From: Bacteroidales bacterium
GTDB taxonomy: Bacteria > Bacteroidota > Bacteroidia > Bacteroidales > Muribaculaceae
DNA length: 64,000 bases
NCBI GenBank assembly: GCA_019416285.1
Contig: DXXM01000001.1
Coordinates: 124,001 to 188,000, forward strand
Reading direction: 5' to 3'
This document shows, piece after piece, positions 54,301 to 63,058 of this stretch. The notes beneath the pieces are model-generated. The model made no database searches and was not told the origin of the DNA. It was given only the letters and a program-made list of their open reading frames with translations. Made by a program: the position numbers and the translations under genes. The first letter of the stretch is position 1. Each line of letters opens with the position of its first letter.

Positions 54301-54546
54301 CAGGACGGCGACTACCTCCGCATTTCCAACGTGACCCTCGGCTACAACTTCGCACCCCTCATCAACCAGCCGTGGTGCTCAAACGCACGTCTCTACTTCC
54401 AGGTGCAGAATCTCTACACCTTCACCAAGTATGACGGTATGGACCCCGAAGTGGGCTACGGTACCGCCGACTGGGTTTCAGGTATCGACCTCGGCTACTA
54501 TCCCCGTCCGCGCACGATACTCTTCGGTGTTAACCTCTCATTCTAA
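51337..54546 (+). CDS. SusC-like TonB-dependent outer-membrane transporter
   Basis: A 1,069-residue RagA/SusC protein. A signal peptide (to about residue 33) precedes a carboxypeptidase-regulatory-like domain (GEPLIGVSVVIKGTSQGTMTDIDG, about 50-110), a TonB-box-like segment DEVVVVGYG, the plug (PGVNISSTSGQPG to NGVVLITTKQG) and a 22-strand barrel that ends PRTILFGVNLSF. It imports oligosaccharides across the outer membrane with energy from TonB and with the SusD lid encoded 26 bases downstream. Within this locus the cargo is probably xyloglucan oligosaccharides. Confidence 0.97.
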   Translation: MGKNYLGRCTSLHLFRVALLSLCLLTGMTLSAATLTVSGTVTQASDGEPLIGVSVVIKGTSQGTMTDIDGNYTLKADEGATLVFSYVGFTTREITVNSDRIDVALVEDSEVLDEVVVVGYGVQKKKLVTGATAQIKGDEIAKLNTTSPLQAMQGQLPGVNISSTSGQPGEGMKVTIRGLGTIGNGSPLYLIDGVGGDISTLNPADIESIDVLKDAASAAIYGAQAANGVVLITTKQGKEGKAKITFDGYYGWQSAPRKVDLLNAQEYMMIMDEQNINSGLAPYDWDSMKSIWRTDADGNRIGVIDTDWMDQMFKDNATIQSYTIGVTGGSATSTYALSLGYINQEGIVGGAKASNYSRYNFRINSDHKLFDGLITIGEQASFIYRKSNGIDVGNPYSNTLRGAFVTSPLAPVYSDGVPMYNGQIINDGKYNDTSDSDWNKADGNPYGSMMTMHNKSVSTTFSGNVYAQLEPIKNLRLRTVFGAVYGSSDYRSFTPLVHWTPTSSAPETRVSQNMHHTLGMTWTNTATYDFDIKDHHFNVLVGMESYRYQGQELSGGQGKLKDGFDDWEHAWITNGTGATLGENGVSVGGKPHDDARSVSYFGRLGWDWQEKYMINATVRRDGSSRFARGHRFGTFPSVSAGWNISNENFMESARTWLDFLKIRASWGRVGNQNVDNYQYLAPIKTTNTHYFFGQYIGPNGQLTNYSPVLSENWGAYPSRLGNLDLTWETSEQTDLGFDARLFNSRLGVNFDYYIKKNKDWLVKAPVLATAGTDAPFINGGSVKNYGVELALTWNDVIGRDFSYSLSVNGAYNKNKVGAIPNEDGIIHGETGMLYNNSLEFYRAENGKPIGYFWGYKTAGIFQNTQQIADWIAAGNGILQSDVQPGDVIYVDVNHDGMIDVNDKVNLGNGMPKFTYGFNINLYYKNFDFGVVATGAAGYQIVQSYGPQNSPYSNWTTRILDRWTGEGSSNKIPRVTNQNINWQFSDLFIQDGDYLRISNVTLGYNFAPLINQPWCSNARLYFQVQNLYTFTKYDGMDPEVGYGTADWVSGIDLGYYPRPRTILFGVNLSF

Positions 54547-54572
54547 TAAAACCTTACCATTCAGATATAACA

Positions 54573-56252
54573 ATGAATAAGTTTAAATACAATATACTTG
54601 TCCTCGGTGTCACGGCTTTTGCAGGAATGACGACGGTGGCTTGCTCCGAGAGCTTCCTGGATGTCTCCTCCAAGACCGAATCAAACACTGAAAACTTCTA
54701 CAAATCCGAGAAGGACGCCTGGCGTGCACTCATCGGCTGCTACGACGGCTGGCGTCAGATTTCGTCGAATCCCGGCAAGGGATTCTACCTCGCCTCGACC
54801 ATCATGAGCGACGAGACCTATGGCGGAACAGGTGTGCCTGACCTCAGGGACCATCAGGTAGTTGACCGCTTCGACATCTCCCAGTCTCCGAGCGACCTCA
54901 ACATGTATCTTCAGGACTGGAAATCATATTACGCAGGCGTCTACCGCTGCAATGAGCTCATCACACGCGAGGCTCAGATTGTGTGGGAAAACGAGAGCAA
55001 CCACAGCCTCTACATGGGCGAGGCCCGCGCGCTGCGTGCCATCATGTATTTCGACATGGTCCGTCTCTGGGGCAATATTCCCCTCTTCCTCGAGCCTTCG
55101 AGCGAAAACCGCGCGCAGACCGACCCCGCCGAGGTCTATGCCCACATCTTTGACGACCTCCGCTACGCTATCGAGAACATTCCCGCCGACGCCAACCTCT
55201 CCGAGAGCGACAACGGCCGTGTGACCCGCTATGCCGCCGAGTCAATCCTCGCGCGTGCCTATCTCTTCTATACCGGCTATTATGGTAAGGAGCCCGGTTT
55301 CACCCCCGAGGGCGGCGAGACTATCGGCAACGTAACCAAGGCAGAGGCTCTTGCAGCCGTGGAGGACGTGATTTCGTCGGGCAAATTCGAACTCATGCCT
55401 GATTTCAAGACTCTCTGGCCTGCCGCCTCACTTGTTCCCATACCCGGCGAAAACGGCTGGGACACTGAAAAGTCCACCTACGCCGGCGATGCCAACAAGG
55501 AAATCATCCTCGCTCAGAAATTCACCCCTACCCAGGACTATGACGGCAACAATGACTCCAACCGCTGGCTCGTGATGATGGGTGTCCGCAGCCCGCTGAA
55601 CGTATCGCCCTACGGCAAAGGCTGGGGCGCAGCCACGGTTACTCCAGCGTTCATCAATAAGTATCTTGCCGACGACCCCCGCTTCAAGGCTTCGGTGATT
55701 GACCTCGCAGGCGAAGGACTCACTTCATCCTCCGACTTCCAGACCGCCTACTCCGACTGGCGCGAATACACCGGCTACACTGTCAAGAAATACACTCCGC
55801 TCGCCTACGGCAACGGTAATCCCGGCACCAACTCCGACGGTACAGCCGGTTTCCAGGAGTGTAACCCGCAGCAGTGGACCATCATGCGCTACGCCGACGT
55901 CCTCCTCATGGCTGCCGAACTCGGTTCGCCCAACGCCGCGACCTACATGCACATGGTCCGCTCACGCGTTGGTCTCGCCGACATAGCTGTCAGCAAGGAA
56001 AACATCATGGCCGAGCGTGCCCGCGAGCTCGCTTTCGAGGGCATCCGCTACTGGGACCTTCTCCGTCAGGGCATCGATGCGGTTGCTGATGCCATCTGCG
56101 CCACACAGGGCGAGGCCAGCGACGGCGGCCGCACGGTTCCCGTTACCTATCAGCGTGCCAAGATTGTGGCCACCCAAGGTCTGAGTCAGATTCCCGAAAG
56201 CGAAATCACCCTCTCCAACGGTGTGCTCAAACAGAACCCCGGCTGGAAATAG
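54573..56252 (+). CDS. SusD-like outer-membrane glycan-binding lipoprotein
   Basis: A 559-residue RagB/SusD protein with lipobox TTVAC (Cys24). The helical TPR-like scaffold includes GEARALRAIMYFDMVRLWGNIPLF, and the C-terminal family region includes NIMAERARELAFEGIRYWDLLRQG. It lies on the cell surface as the lid of the SusC transporter and binds the glycan. The gene follows susC by 26 bases. A 252-base gap with a hairpin separates it from the next lipoprotein gene. Confidence 0.96.
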   Translation: MNKFKYNILVLGVTAFAGMTTVACSESFLDVSSKTESNTENFYKSEKDAWRALIGCYDGWRQISSNPGKGFYLASTIMSDETYGGTGVPDLRDHQVVDRFDISQSPSDLNMYLQDWKSYYAGVYRCNELITREAQIVWENESNHSLYMGEARALRAIMYFDMVRLWGNIPLFLEPSSENRAQTDPAEVYAHIFDDLRYAIENIPADANLSESDNGRVTRYAAESILARAYLFYTGYYGKEPGFTPEGGETIGNVTKAEALAAVEDVISSGKFELMPDFKTLWPAASLVPIPGENGWDTEKSTYAGDANKEIILAQKFTPTQDYDGNNDSNRWLVMMGVRSPLNVSPYGKGWGAATVTPAFINKYLADDPRFKASVIDLAGEGLTSSSDFQTAYSDWREYTGYTVKKYTPLAYGNGNPGTNSDGTAGFQECNPQQWTIMRYADVLLMAAELGSPNAATYMHMVRSRVGLADIAVSKENIMAERARELAFEGIRYWDLLRQGIDAVADAICATQGEASDGGRTVPVTYQRAKIVATQGLSQIPESEITLSNGVLKQNPGWK

Positions 56253-56257
56253 TCAAC

Positions 56258-56291
56258 CCCTTCTACCTCGCTTCGAGGTATTGGAACAGGG
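56258..56291 (+). terminator. Imperfect hairpin after the susD-like gene
   Basis: A 7-bp stem TACCTCG/CGAGGTA (56264-56270 and 56274-56280) extends with a bulge to an outer stem, followed by GTTT. It could partly stop or protect transcripts between susCD and the downstream genes. No strong T run is present. Confidence 0.35.
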
Positions 56292-56504
56292 TTTCGGCCG
56301 ACAAGTGACCGATAAAATGTTAAAACGATGATATATAGGCAATTTTTTGTCGGAAATGCCGTTTTCATGATTACATGGGACACACACATTTCTGCATCGC
56401 CTGCCACCGTCGTCGCGCACACACCGCGGTCACATACATTCCCCCGAAATCCATTCCAAATTCATAAACCAAGTAAACGAAAATTTCTTTCACTGAAATT
56501 TACA

Positions 56505-58433
56505 ATGAAAAAGCAATTTAATTATTACCTGTCGCTGGCAGTAGGGGCCTCGGCTCTCTTTTTCACAGCCTGTACGCCTGAGGACCATGATATGCCTGCC
56601 GCTTCGGTCACATCGGCCGAGCTCGTGGAGGGTATCGCCTTCTCAGTGACACCTGATGCGAATGATCCCAATACAATCCATCTTAAATCTCTCGTGAAGG
56701 GCGCGCAGCCCTGCTGGGAAACTCCCAGCGGCCTCTCGCAGAGCCCGGAGATTACGCTCGAACTTCCGTTCTCAGGCGAATATACGGTCAAGTTCGGTGT
56801 GACCACCGGTGCAGGTCTCGTCTGGGGCGAACCTTACACCTTCACCGTGTCTCAGAATAACTTCGAGATGCTTTCCGATGAAATCTGGACCAATCTCGCC
56901 GGCGGCGTTGACGAAAACGGCAAGGGCAATCCGAAAGTCTGGGTTCCGATGGACAAATCATATCCTCCCTATCAGGGTTCGGCTCCCGTGGCCTACATGA
57001 GCCCCGACGACGTGATGAACGACGGTTCCGGCAAGACCGAGCTTCTTATCGGTACCTCAAACTGGAAACCCAACTGGGACCCCGGCTTCCAGAGTTGGCT
57101 CATACCCGCAGATGATCCCTATATGGGTTCGGAGATGACTCTCAGCCTTGACGCTCAGAAGGGTTGTATCGCCGAAATCAAGCGCGTGGACAGCAACGGC
57201 ACCACCACTACCACCGGTTCGTTCAACCTCAATGTGTCTACCCGCACTCAGCCCACACTCTCCTTCACCGGCTGCGAGATGCTCCATGCCGCGTGGGGCG
57301 ACGGGGTCTGCGACAACTATTTCAAGGATATCAAGATTCTCGAATGTACTCCCTACGTGCTCCAGTTCGCAACCATGCGCACAAACTCCGAAGGTCCCTG
57401 GTGGATTATCTGGAATTTCGTGGCCAAGGATGTGCGCGACGGCCTCGTGCAGATTCCCGGCGAGGGTCCTGACCTGATCGAGACCAAACCGGTTGTGGAA
57501 CCCGCGTATGACGACCTCGCCACCGAGCTCTTCACCATTGCCGGCGACGATGCCTCCTACGTGGCCACCAAGACAACCTTCCTGCTTGACGAGGAGAAGC
57601 CCTACGACCTTATGTGGTGGAACGACGGCTCCGGCGCATGGGAGTGGATCAACGGCTACGGCTCTTCATGGGCTCCCGCCTACGGCTCAATCGAGGATTT
57701 TGCCCTCACCATCAGCAAAAACGGCAAAGCCGAGCTCGAGAACGCCGAGGGTGGCGCTTCGACTACCTTCACCATCGTCGACAACAAGATTGTGTTTGCC
57801 GATGAGGTCACTCTCCTCACCGCCGGCGATGTCAGCATCAAGGGCAAGGAGTTCACTGTGATGAAATGTTCCGCTGACGACAATGAGGTTGTGTTCGGTA
57901 TTCCCGTCGAATACAACGCTTCCGGCGTAGCCAACAAGTATCTCTGCGCCAAGATGACCATCAAGCCGATTTCCGGCGGTCAGAGCGGCCCGCTTGTGCT
58001 CAAGGTCGACAATTCCAAACTCGATGTCTACACTGAGGCTGACAAGTATCTCCGCATCCAGTTCTACAACCCGTGGGCAGGCAAGGCCGACAGCGAATGG
58101 CCCGTCGACCCGACAGCTCTCAAGCTCAAGAAGAATCAGAAGCTCGTGCTGAAGTTCACTGTCAGCGGCATCGACTGGACAGCCACTCCTCGCGCCGCCT
58201 TCTGCTGCAACATCGACGGTTTCGCATGGGAACCCGACTGCTTCACCAACTTCCAGGGTCAGGATTTCAACATCACAGGCGAGAACGTCATGACGCTCAC
58301 AAACGAGACCGGTTCGACATATAACTTCTACGAGACCGGTTCGCTCCAGGTGTCGGTACAGCTCGACGGCTTCGCTTCGTCGCTCGACATCTCCAATGCT
58401 GTGGTTAACGTTACATCTCTCACAATCGAGTAA
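56505..58433 (+). CDS. Putative surface glycan-binding lipoprotein, 642 residues
   Basis: The start is placed at ATG 56505, which begins a lipoprotein signal (MKKQFNYYLSLAVGASALFF, lipobox FTAC); the frame is open to 56328. A PKD-like N-terminal domain (about 35-120, ending FSGEYTVKFGVTTGAGLVW) is followed by two long aromatic-rich beta domains, for example SEGPWWIIWNFV and WNDGSGAWEWINGYGSSWAPAYG, and a last domain with FYNPWAGKADSEWP. The tryptophan-rich surfaces and the position after susD fit a surface glycan-binding protein (SusE/SGBP-like role). No named binding family was recognised. Confidence 0.75.
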   Translation: MKKQFNYYLSLAVGASALFFTACTPEDHDMPAASVTSAELVEGIAFSVTPDANDPNTIHLKSLVKGAQPCWETPSGLSQSPEITLELPFSGEYTVKFGVTTGAGLVWGEPYTFTVSQNNFEMLSDEIWTNLAGGVDENGKGNPKVWVPMDKSYPPYQGSAPVAYMSPDDVMNDGSGKTELLIGTSNWKPNWDPGFQSWLIPADDPYMGSEMTLSLDAQKGCIAEIKRVDSNGTTTTTGSFNLNVSTRTQPTLSFTGCEMLHAAWGDGVCDNYFKDIKILECTPYVLQFATMRTNSEGPWWIIWNFVAKDVRDGLVQIPGEGPDLIETKPVVEPAYDDLATELFTIAGDDASYVATKTTFLLDEEKPYDLMWWNDGSGAWEWINGYGSSWAPAYGSIEDFALTISKNGKAELENAEGGASTTFTIVDNKIVFADEVTLLTAGDVSIKGKEFTVMKCSADDNEVVFGIPVEYNASGVANKYLCAKMTIKPISGGQSGPLVLKVDNSKLDVYTEADKYLRIQFYNPWAGKADSEWPVDPTALKLKKNQKLVLKFTVSGIDWTATPRAAFCCNIDGFAWEPDCFTNFQGQDFNITGENVMTLTNETGSTYNFYETGSLQVSVQLDGFASSLDISNAVVNVTSLTIE

Positions 58434-58462
58434 AAAAATCTGTCCGGTCACTCCTGACGGCG

Positions 58463-58477
58463 GCGTCGCCCCGACGC
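58463..58477 (+). other. GC-rich hairpin between the two surface lipoprotein genes
   Basis: GCGTCG (58463-58468) pairs with CGACGC (58472-58477) inside a 30-base GC-rich tract that also contains GGCGCCGGCGCC. No T run follows. It may be a processing or stabilising element. Confidence 0.4.
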
Positions 58478-58529
58478 GGCGCCGGCGCCAGGAAGCCGCT
58501 CAAGCCTACTCAATAACAAAAATACAGTA

Positions 58530-61109
58530 ATGAAGACAAAGATATTCTTATTTATGTCATTGTTCATGGGGCTCATACTCGCTTCGTGTAATGATGATGA
58601 CGACTACACAATCTTCAATGAACCTATCCTCACGGAAGATTCGGTAGCCACCGGCTCCGCCGACTGTACGGCCACAACCGCTACGCTCCATGCCACAGTT
58701 GACGGCCTGCAGAACGCATCTCCCTCCTCCTACGCCGTAGGTTTCTACTACGGTTATTCCGAAAACGCCCTCACCGAGACTGCTTCCGGCACTCTCGAGG
58801 ATGGCGTGATTACCGCAGAGCTGACAGGTCTCACCGAGAACACTGTCATCTACTATCAGGCCTTTGTCACTCTCCAGCGCAAAGTCACTTTCAGAGGCGA
58901 CATCAAGAGCCTCGTGACCACCGACACCCGTGTCACCACTCTCGCTCCGCAGGGTGTCACCGCTGCGGCCGCCACTCTCGGCGGTAGCGTGACCGGTGCG
59001 CCGGCCGACGCCGCTTTCGGCGTTGTCATCGCCACCGCTCCCGACGACGAGAAAGTCCGCGCAGGCCTTATCGTACCCGCAGAGGGAGCCAGAAGTGACT
59101 TCTCTTTCGCATACGCAGGTCTTGCCCCCAACACCACCTATTATTATGCCGCCTACGCCGACCTCGGCAGCGGTATCGTGTATGGCGAGGTGCAGCCTTT
59201 CACCACTTCCGCTATGACCATCGACCTCGACAACGACCTCATTGACCTCGGCCTCTCAGTGAAGTGGGCACGTTTCAATGTAGGCGCCACTGCCGAGAAT
59301 GAGCTCGGCGGTCGTTTCGGCTACGGCGAGAAAACCGGTGTCAGCAACAGCATCGACCTTGCCGACTACGCTTCGGCCGACATCTACCGCACTGACCGCG
59401 ACATCGCCAACAGCGCCTGGAGCGGTTCCGTGACCCTCCCCACCGCCGCTGACTTCGAGGAGCTTTTCAGCCGCTGTCAGAAGGAATGGACGGAGGTCGA
59501 CGGTGTGGCTGGCTATAAGCTCACCGGCCCCAACGGTAACTCCATCTTCCTCCCCGCCGCAGGTTCGCGTACAATCAACACTGTTGACGGCGCAGGTGTC
59601 AGCGGTCTCTATGCCACCGGTTCAATCAACGGTCAGAACAATCAGTTCGCCGTGTCGTTCCGCTTCGACGCCGCCGGTTCATCCCGCACCTCCACTCCCT
59701 GCTATCAGGCTCTTTCAGTGCGTCCCGTCTCGACTGCCCGCAATGCGGTGTTCAACAAGGAACTTCTCTACAAGACCTGGGAAATCGACCTCAATGAAGG
59801 CAAGAGCTCTATGTTCAACGGCCCGGTATGGTTCTACGGCACTGCCGACTCATGGCGCACCGTATCCAACAACGAGCCTATCGTGGGCGACTCATGGCTC
59901 TGGGATGCCGATGCCTCCAACACCTGGGCTTTCGGCGACTGCACGGGCTACATGACTTTCAACCCCGACGGCACCATCGTGGTGAAGAATCAGAACGGCG
60001 ATGAGGTGACAGGCAAATACACCATCGACGAGGCTGAAAAGACCATTACCGCCGACGTTGATCTCCTCGCTCCCGACAACTTCGTGGCTCCTATGGTTCA
60101 GAACCGCAAGACAGCCATCAAGATTCTCTCGCTCAGCGACGACAAGTTCCAGCTCGGCTATTACCGCGACTCCGAACCCGCCACACTCTCCGTCAACCTC
60201 ATTCCGCAGGCCAAGAAATACGGCTTCCCCGTCACTCTTCTCTGCGTGGGCGGTGACTGGAACGGCACATGGGGCGATGAGGTCGGCAATTTCATGGCCG
60301 CTGACCTCGACGGCGTACACACTTTCACTTACAACGGAAGCTGCAGCAGCGCCATGGTGTTCACTCTTGACGTGGCCGGTCTCCGCAAGGCTTTCCCGAA
60401 CTCAATTGTGGCCATCAAGGAAATCCGCTGCGACGGCAAGGCCATCAGATTTGACGCCAACAAGTTCTTCTATGGCGACATCGAGAACAACGGCAATTTC
60501 CGCGTGGAAATCTTCAACATCTGGGGCAAAGGCTCCAACAACGGTGTTGTCAGCTCACCCTTCAGCTCTGTCGTAGCCGACACTGATCCCGCTTTCAGCT
60601 TCAACTCGACTCTCGAATTTGACTATGTGATTGTTACCGAACCGAAGTTCACCCCCAATCTCATCACCATCAATCCCAACTGGGGCGGTGACTGGGGATA
60701 CAACCAAGGCGCGTCGTTCAACATCGTTGTCGACGAGAACAGCAAGCTCGCCATTGACAATCCTTCATTCGACATCACTCTCAACGGCACCGACTTTGCC
60801 GACGGTTCAATCATGACCTTCATCCAGGTCGACAATCTGTTCTCCTACTTCCCGCAGACCAAGGCTACTTTTGACGCCCTCCATCTCGACGGCAAGCTCG
60901 TGAGCGGCTATGACGCCTCCAAGATTGTCAATACCAATGACGGCGGCGCTTATCGCCTTGAGCTCTGGAACATGTATGGCTCGACCTCGGCCAACGGCTG
61001 TGCTTTCGGTACTCCCGGTGAGAACGGCGCCATCGCTGCTCTCGGTTTCAGCCAGTCGATGCGCACTCAGTTCACATTCAACAGCCTTTTCGACAAGGTT
61101 GAATGGTAA
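58530..61109 (+). CDS. Multidomain surface lipoprotein with FISUMP-like and glycan-binding-type domains
   Basis: An 859-residue lipoprotein (LILASC, Cys20). Two fibronectin-like modules (about 40-135 and 136-228, the latter with APNTTYYYAAYADLGSG) are followed by a FISUMP-like domain (about 237-395) recognised by DLGLSVKWARFNVGAT. A lipocalin-like segment comes next (about 405-560, LYKTWEIDLNEGK and GYMTFNPDGTIVVKN), then two C-terminal beta modules (about 565-859) with WNGTWGDEVGNFM and WGGDWGYNQGASFNIV. It is probably a surface glycan-binding protein of the locus, although the mixture of modules is unusual for that role. Domain limits are estimates. Confidence 0.7.
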   Translation: MKTKIFLFMSLFMGLILASCNDDDDYTIFNEPILTEDSVATGSADCTATTATLHATVDGLQNASPSSYAVGFYYGYSENALTETASGTLEDGVITAELTGLTENTVIYYQAFVTLQRKVTFRGDIKSLVTTDTRVTTLAPQGVTAAAATLGGSVTGAPADAAFGVVIATAPDDEKVRAGLIVPAEGARSDFSFAYAGLAPNTTYYYAAYADLGSGIVYGEVQPFTTSAMTIDLDNDLIDLGLSVKWARFNVGATAENELGGRFGYGEKTGVSNSIDLADYASADIYRTDRDIANSAWSGSVTLPTAADFEELFSRCQKEWTEVDGVAGYKLTGPNGNSIFLPAAGSRTINTVDGAGVSGLYATGSINGQNNQFAVSFRFDAAGSSRTSTPCYQALSVRPVSTARNAVFNKELLYKTWEIDLNEGKSSMFNGPVWFYGTADSWRTVSNNEPIVGDSWLWDADASNTWAFGDCTGYMTFNPDGTIVVKNQNGDEVTGKYTIDEAEKTITADVDLLAPDNFVAPMVQNRKTAIKILSLSDDKFQLGYYRDSEPATLSVNLIPQAKKYGFPVTLLCVGGDWNGTWGDEVGNFMAADLDGVHTFTYNGSCSSAMVFTLDVAGLRKAFPNSIVAIKEIRCDGKAIRFDANKFFYGDIENNGNFRVEIFNIWGKGSNNGVVSSPFSSVVADTDPAFSFNSTLEFDYVIVTEPKFTPNLITINPNWGGDWGYNQGASFNIVVDENSKLAIDNPSFDITLNGTDFADGSIMTFIQVDNLFSYFPQTKATFDALHLDGKLVSGYDASKIVNTNDGGAYRLELWNMYGSTSANGCAFGTPGENGAIAALGFSQSMRTQFTFNSLFDKVEW

Positions 61110-61146
61110 GTAACTCTTAAAATCGCTGACTATACAAGGTTAATAT

Positions 61147-61192
61147 GAGGAGGGGCCGCCGGGTCCTGTTCCGCCGGTCCCTTCTCCTTTTT
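61147..61192 (+). terminator. Intra-operon terminator just before the GH5 gene
   Basis: A 12-bp stem (61147-61158 with 61175-61186, two G-U pairs) and a 16-base loop are followed by CTTTTT. The GH5 ATG is only 19 bases further on, so GH5 expression from the operon must read through. Confidence 0.75.
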
Positions 61193-61211
61193 CAATCTCT
61201 TAAATTCCAAA

Positions 61212-62960
61212 ATGAAAATTCTTAAATCTGTTTTTGCCTCGTTGATGTTCGTTGCCGCGTGCGGTATGGCCGCATCCTGTAGCGACGATGACAAATATCC
61301 CGGAAAAGTCGAGTTCGAATCCGGCGACTTCGTGGTGAGCAAGACCGCGATGGCTCTCGCCGGAACCCAGGAGCAGACTCTGACCATAAAGTCACCGGTC
61401 AAGCCGACGGTAACCTCCGATGCCGAGTGGCTTCATGTCGGTCAGGTGGAGCGCGCGTCGTCCTCAATCTACACAATCGCCGTGTGGTGTGACGCAAACA
61501 CTGCCTACGATGTCCGTACCGCCACTATTACAGTGACTGCCGGCTCCAACACCAAGACCGTGACAGTTTCGCAATACGGCAGTGAGACGGTTCAGATTGT
61601 CTCCGCCACTCCAGGTGCCGAGCTCAACCCCAACGGAGGCACGCTTACCGTGACCTACGCCGCTACCGGAGATGTCATCGTGACCAAACCCGCGTGGCTC
61701 GACATTGCCAACAGCCGTTCTCTTGAAGAAAACACTTACACATTTACATATAGCGCCAACTATGGCGACGAGGCGCGCGGCGGCGACATCGTGATTTCAC
61801 TCGTGTCCGACGAATCAATCTCGGCTGTCATTCCCGTCACTCAGGCTGTGGCCGAGAAATCCGACAACATGAAGAGCAGTGCCACCGAACTCGCGGCCAA
61901 GATATTTGCCGGTGTAAATATCGGCAACACTATGGAGCCGCCGTCCGGCGAGGGCACATGGGGCGCGGCTAAAGTCTCCCTCGACTATATCAAGGGCCTC
62001 AAGGCTCTCGGCTTCAATGCCGTCCGTATCCCCTGCGCATGGGACAGTCACATCAGCGACGCTTCAACCAACACCATCGATCCCGCATGGCTCGACCGCG
62101 TCAACGAGGTTGTCGGTTTCGCCGTAAGCCAGGACATGTATGCCATTGTCAACATCCACTGGGACGGCGGCTGGCTCGAAGAGTCATGTGTCAACGGTTA
62201 TGATGAAAAAATCAACAAAAAGCAGCACGACTACTGGACTCAGATTGCCGATAAACTCAACCATTTCGACGAACATCTTCTTTTCGCCGGCATGAACGAG
62301 CCCGGCTATCAGGACCAGACCGGTGTCGTCAACAAATCGATAGATGCTATCATGGCTTATCAGCAGACATTTGTCGATGCTGTCCGTGCCACCGGCGGCA
62401 ACAACGCCAGCCGTGTGCTTATCCATCAGACTCCCTATACCAATATCGACAAGGGTGTGGAGGGTTACTACCATCTTCCGAAGGATGTGGTCGAGAACCG
62501 TGCCATGGCCGAAGTCCATTTCTATGATCCTTCTGATTTTACCCTTATGAGCAAGGATGGAGAATGGGGAGCATCTTCTAAAGTTCGTTTCTACTGGGGC
62601 GCCTCCAATCATATTGCCGGTTCTGACCGCAATTGTACCTGGGGCGAGGAAGCCTACGTTCAGGGACAATTCAAGAAAATGCTGGATAACTATGTATCGA
62701 AGAACATTCCTGTCATTCTTGGCGAATATGCCGTTACACTGCGCTCCACTACCGATTTCCCGGAACTGGATAAGGATGCCTGGCAGAAGAGCCGTTCCTA
62801 CTGGACTGAATTTGTCACCCGCGAGGCCAAGAACCACGGTCTGGTTCCCTTCTATTGGGAGACAAGCGGCGACATCAACCGCAACAACGGTTCGGCTAAA
62901 AATGCCTATGTTATCGAGGCTCTGATGAAGGGTGCCGGCGAAGGCAAATATCCCTTCTGA
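61212..62960 (+). CDS. BACON-domain GH5 endoglucanase (putative endo-xyloglucanase), lipoprotein
   Basis: A 582-residue predicted lipoprotein (GMAASC, Cys23). Two BACON-like beta domains (about 35-122 and 125-213, each ending in a VTVSQ or PVTQ strand) hold the enzyme away from the membrane. The GH5 barrel (about 222-580) starts IFAGVNIGNTMEPP, with acid/base Glu363 (FAGMNEPG) and nucleophile Glu505 (PVILGEYAV). The BACON-GH5 plan equals the surface endo-xyloglucanase of the B. ovatus xyloglucan locus (GH5_4), so it should make the first cut outside the cell. The gene is preceded by an intra-operon terminator and followed by a strong one. Confidence 0.92.
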   Translation: MKILKSVFASLMFVAACGMAASCSDDDKYPGKVEFESGDFVVSKTAMALAGTQEQTLTIKSPVKPTVTSDAEWLHVGQVERASSSIYTIAVWCDANTAYDVRTATITVTAGSNTKTVTVSQYGSETVQIVSATPGAELNPNGGTLTVTYAATGDVIVTKPAWLDIANSRSLEENTYTFTYSANYGDEARGGDIVISLVSDESISAVIPVTQAVAEKSDNMKSSATELAAKIFAGVNIGNTMEPPSGEGTWGAAKVSLDYIKGLKALGFNAVRIPCAWDSHISDASTNTIDPAWLDRVNEVVGFAVSQDMYAIVNIHWDGGWLEESCVNGYDEKINKKQHDYWTQIADKLNHFDEHLLFAGMNEPGYQDQTGVVNKSIDAIMAYQQTFVDAVRATGGNNASRVLIHQTPYTNIDKGVEGYYHLPKDVVENRAMAEVHFYDPSDFTLMSKDGEWGASSKVRFYWGASNHIAGSDRNCTWGEEAYVQGQFKKMLDNYVSKNIPVILGEYAVTLRSTTDFPELDKDAWQKSRSYWTEFVTREAKNHGLVPFYWETSGDINRNNGSAKNAYVIEALMKGAGEGKYPF

Positions 62961-63014
62961 CCCTGGTGGCCCGCCAGCCTCTATGATCTGAGCGATAAAT
63001 CTCCTTAATAATTA

Positions 63015-63054
63015 CCGCACCATGCAAACAAAGGGTTGCATGGTGCGGTTTTTT
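63015..63054 (+). terminator. Strong rho-independent terminator at the end of the glycan locus
   Basis: A perfect 13-bp stem (63015-63027 with 63036-63048, CCGCACCATGCAA) and an 8-base loop are followed by TTTTTT (63049-63054). It ends four bases before the next gene's ATG. Confidence 0.95.
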
Positions 63055-63058
63055 ATTT

